Origin: Psychrobacter sp. UBA5136
Lineage (GTDB): Bacteria; Pseudomonadota; Gammaproteobacteria; Pseudomonadales; Moraxellaceae
DNA: 6,307 nucleotides
Reading direction: 5' to 3'
NCBI RefSeq assembly: GCF_002414005.1
Contig: NZ_DHYG01000023.1
Location: forward strand, 1 to 6,307
Shown: positions 4,756-6,307 of the stretch, piece by piece
How positions within the stretch are numbered: the first letter of the stretch is position 1
Layout: each line of letters begins with the position of its first letter
Position numbers and translations under genes: made by a program
Notes under the pieces: generated by a model
Databases searched by the model: none
Seen by the model: only the letters and a program-made list of their open reading frames with translations
What the model was told of the DNA's origin: nothing

Positions 4756-5793
4756 ATGAAAGTATTGGGTTTAGAGACCTCTTGCGATGAGACGGGTCTG
4801 GCAATTTTTGATAGCGAGCAGATAACAAGCGACAATAAAGGGTTGCTTGGACAGGTGCTGTATTCTCAGATAGAGCTGCACGCCCTGTATGGCGGTGTGG
4901 TGCCTGAGCTTGCCAGCCGCGACCATATTCGTAAATTGGTGCCGTTATTTAATGAGCTATTAGAGCAGTGCGCTATCACTAAAGATGAGATTGATGCCGT
5001 TGCTTATACCAGAGGGCCGGGGCTTATCGGCGCTCTAATGACAGGTGCGTTATTCGGTCGCAGCTTGGCTTACGGCTTAGATATCCCAGCGATTGGCGTC
5101 CACCATATGGAAGGCCATCTCTTGGCGCCGCTGATGGGAGCAAACCCACCCGCATTCCCATTTGTCTCGTTACTAGTTTCTGGCGGTCATACGCTACTGA
5201 TTGCCGCCCATGGTATCGGGCAGTATGAAATTTTGGGCGAATCCATCGATGATGCGGCGGGCGAGTGCTTTGATAAAGCAGCTAAAATGCTTGGTCTGCC
5301 ATATCCTGGTGGCCCTAATATTGCTAAATTAGCAGAAAATGGCGACCAAAATGCTTATGATTTACCGCGTCCCATGCTGCATCGCGGTTTGGACTTTTCC
5401 TTTAGCGGTATGAAAACAGCGGTGCATAATCTTATCAAGGACACCGCAGGCTCTGCTGGCGATCCGCAAGTGCGCGCCGATATTGCGGCAAGCTTTCAAC
5501 ATGCGGTGGTCGATACGTTGGTAAAAAAATGCGTCAAAGCACTAAAACAGGTCGAGATGAGCCGCTTGGTTATCGCGGGCGGCGTCAGTGCCAATAGACA
5601 TTTGCGTGAGACACTAGAGCGTGAGCTTGCTAATATCAATGCCACCGTTCATTATGCCCCGCCAGCCCTGTGTACCGATAATGGCGCGATGATTGCTTAT
5701 GCGGGCTACGAGCGCTTGCAAGCCGGTCAAGCAGATGATTTGGCTGTTAGCTGCGTTCCGCGTTGGCCGATGACCGAGTTGCCTGCGCTATAA
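4756..5793 (+). CDS. tsaD: tRNA N6-threonylcarbamoyladenosine (t6A37) synthase subunit TsaD
   Basis: Cytoplasmic catalytic subunit that, with TsaB and TsaE, transfers threonylcarbamoyl from its AMP adduct to A37 of tRNAs reading ANN codons. It belongs to the ASKHA/Kae1 family (old names gcp, ygjD). Visible motifs are the N-terminal ETSCDET loop (7-13), GGVVPELASRDH, the metal-binding HMEGH with H117 and H121, SGGHT (142-146), the SIDDAAGE...FDKAAK segment (163-175), DFSFSGMKT, AGGVSAN (274-280) and CTDNGAMIAYAG with metal ligand D308. The 345 residues are close to E. coli TsaD (337); the small excess lies mainly near residues 20-29. The ATG at 4756 has AAAGG (4744-4748) 7 nt upstream. It is separated from the cytochrome gene by a strong terminator, so it needs its own promoter in 4625-4745. 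The only candidate there is a TAAAAT at 4705-4710 without a good -35 box. crcB follows after 65 bp. Confidence 0.98.
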   Translation: MKVLGLETSCDETGLAIFDSEQITSDNKGLLGQVLYSQIELHALYGGVVPELASRDHIRKLVPLFNELLEQCAITKDEIDAVAYTRGPGLIGALMTGALFGRSLAYGLDIPAIGVHHMEGHLLAPLMGANPPAFPFVSLLVSGGHTLLIAAHGIGQYEILGESIDDAAGECFDKAAKMLGLPYPGGPNIAKLAENGDQNAYDLPRPMLHRGLDFSFSGMKTAVHNLIKDTAGSAGDPQVRADIAASFQHAVVDTLVKKCVKALKQVEMSRLVIAGGVSANRHLRETLERELANINATVHYAPPALCTDNGAMIAYAGYERLQAGQADDLAVSCVPRWPMTELPAL

Positions 5794-5858
5794 AGGCTAA
5801 ATGCTATAAGCTATCTCATACTTAACCTATTAAACTTTATCTTATTTAAGGATAGATT

Positions 5859-6230
5859 ATGCAGTGGCTTGCAATTGGTTTAGGTGCTGCCATTGGGGCT
5901 TGCCTGCGCGGCTGGCTTGCGCGGTTTAATCCGCTACATAGTTGGATACCACTTGGCACCTTGGGAGCCAACGTGTTAGGTGGATTGTTAATAGGGTTGG
6001 CCTTGGTGTGGTTTGAGCGAATGGGCAGCGGCTTATCGGATAATGTCAGATTATTTTTGATTACGGGTTTTTTGGGCGGGCTAACGACTTTTAGTACCTT
6101 TAGCGCCGAAGTGTTTACCTTTATCCATAATGGCAAACTACTTGCTGGTTTAGGACTTATTGGGCTCCATGTTGGGCTAACCTTACTGGCTACCGCGCTT
6201 GGCTTTTATTTATTTAAATTGGTTCTGTGA
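5859..6230 (+). CDS. crcB: Fluoride ion channel CrcB/Fluc
   Basis: A 123-residue inner-membrane protein of the CrcB/Fluc family, which forms dual-topology dimers that export fluoride passively. Four hydrophobic segments are visible (roughly 2-20, 31-52, 63-84 and 95-121). Conserved features are the GAAIGACLR start with R17, GTLGANVLGG with the pore Asn N38, and GFLGGLTTFSTFSAE with the phenylalanines F78 and F81 that line the fluoride path; the break in this third helix is where the structural Na+ sits in known structures. Length is normal for a homodimeric form. The ATG at 5859 has AAGGA (5848-5852) 6 nt upstream. It probably shares a transcript with tsaD, as no terminator or clear promoter lies in the 65-bp gap. 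No fluoride riboswitch motif is visible upstream. Confidence 0.96.
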   Translation: MQWLAIGLGAAIGACLRGWLARFNPLHSWIPLGTLGANVLGGLLIGLALVWFERMGSGLSDNVRLFLITGFLGGLTTFSTFSAEVFTFIHNGKLLAGLGLIGLHVGLTLLATALGFYLFKLVL

Positions 6231-6307
6231 CTTTTGTTAGATATCACTTGCTTGGAGGTCTGATTTAAATAGTTCCTTTATAGCAGTCTGACCACTGCCG
6301 TCAATCC
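6231..6307. other. Intergenic tail after crcB
   Basis: No gene or convincing terminator is seen in these 77 bases. A short hairpin, GCAGT (6283-6287) with ACTGC (6294-6298), is not followed by a T run. Confidence 0.4.

Noticed and set aside
4444..4835. Minus-strand open frames of 99 and 69 codons spanning the cytochrome terminator and the tsaD start
   Set aside because: They run through a strong plus-strand terminator and the start of tsaD, and show no recognisable domain or supporting ribosome-binding site.
5846..6136. Minus-strand open frame opposite crcB
   Set aside because: crcB on the plus strand has all family motifs, and the antisense product is a Pro/Asn/Lys-rich string without a known domain.
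6283..6298. Hairpin after crcB, and CAGTCTGAC shared with 1932-1940
   Set aside because: The stem is only 5 bp with no T run, and a 9-nt match in 6.3 kb with different flanks is not enough to call a repeat.

Overview
The window looks like chromosomal housekeeping DNA from a gammaproteobacterium of the Moraxellaceae, most likely Psychrobacter or a close relative. This is inferred from protein resemblance (BepA-type M48 protease, S21, YqeY, TsaD, class I cytochrome c5, CrcB), moderate GC with AT-rich spacers, and the gene neighbourhood. It was not tested by a database search. No mobile element, phage gene, CRISPR array, tRNA or rRNA was found.

Layout: (1) 1-207 holds a good sigma70-type promoter for a 558-residue secreted M48 zinc metalloprotease with TPR-like repeats (208-1884, +), which starts at TTG. 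(2) The 197-bp gap to the next, convergent gene holds a large imperfect palindrome (1947-2031). (3) On the minus strand lie rpsU (2737-2952), a strong terminator (2661-2700) and a yqeY-type gene with a GTG start (2082-2531). (4) A 501-bp divergent intergenic region (2953-3453) carries a near-consensus rpsU promoter, a structured-looking rpsU leader and the promoter region of the next gene on the other strand. (5) On the plus strand lie an unrecognised Ala/Thr/Glu-rich lipoprotein (3454-3882), a lipid-anchored cytochrome c5 (4021-4557) with a strong terminator, then tsaD (4756-5793) and crcB (5859-6230).

How the genes relate: rpsU, yqeY and tsaD are translation-related genes that cluster around the 'macromolecular synthesis' locus of many gammaproteobacteria (tsaD divergent from rpsU, often followed by dnaG and rpoD). 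Here dnaG is not next to rpsU/yqeY, and two cell-envelope lipoprotein genes sit between tsaD and rpsU. The two lipoproteins share the same plan: signal peptide, LSAC lipobox, then a long acidic low-complexity tether. Only the second ends in a haem domain. The M48 protease is an envelope quality-control factor and CrcB is a fluoride channel.

I see no clear new defence or mobile system. The most interesting items are the possible regulatory fold in the rpsU leader, the intergenic palindrome, and the unrecognised acidic lipoprotein beside a cytochrome c5 that lacks the usual C-terminal cysteine pair.
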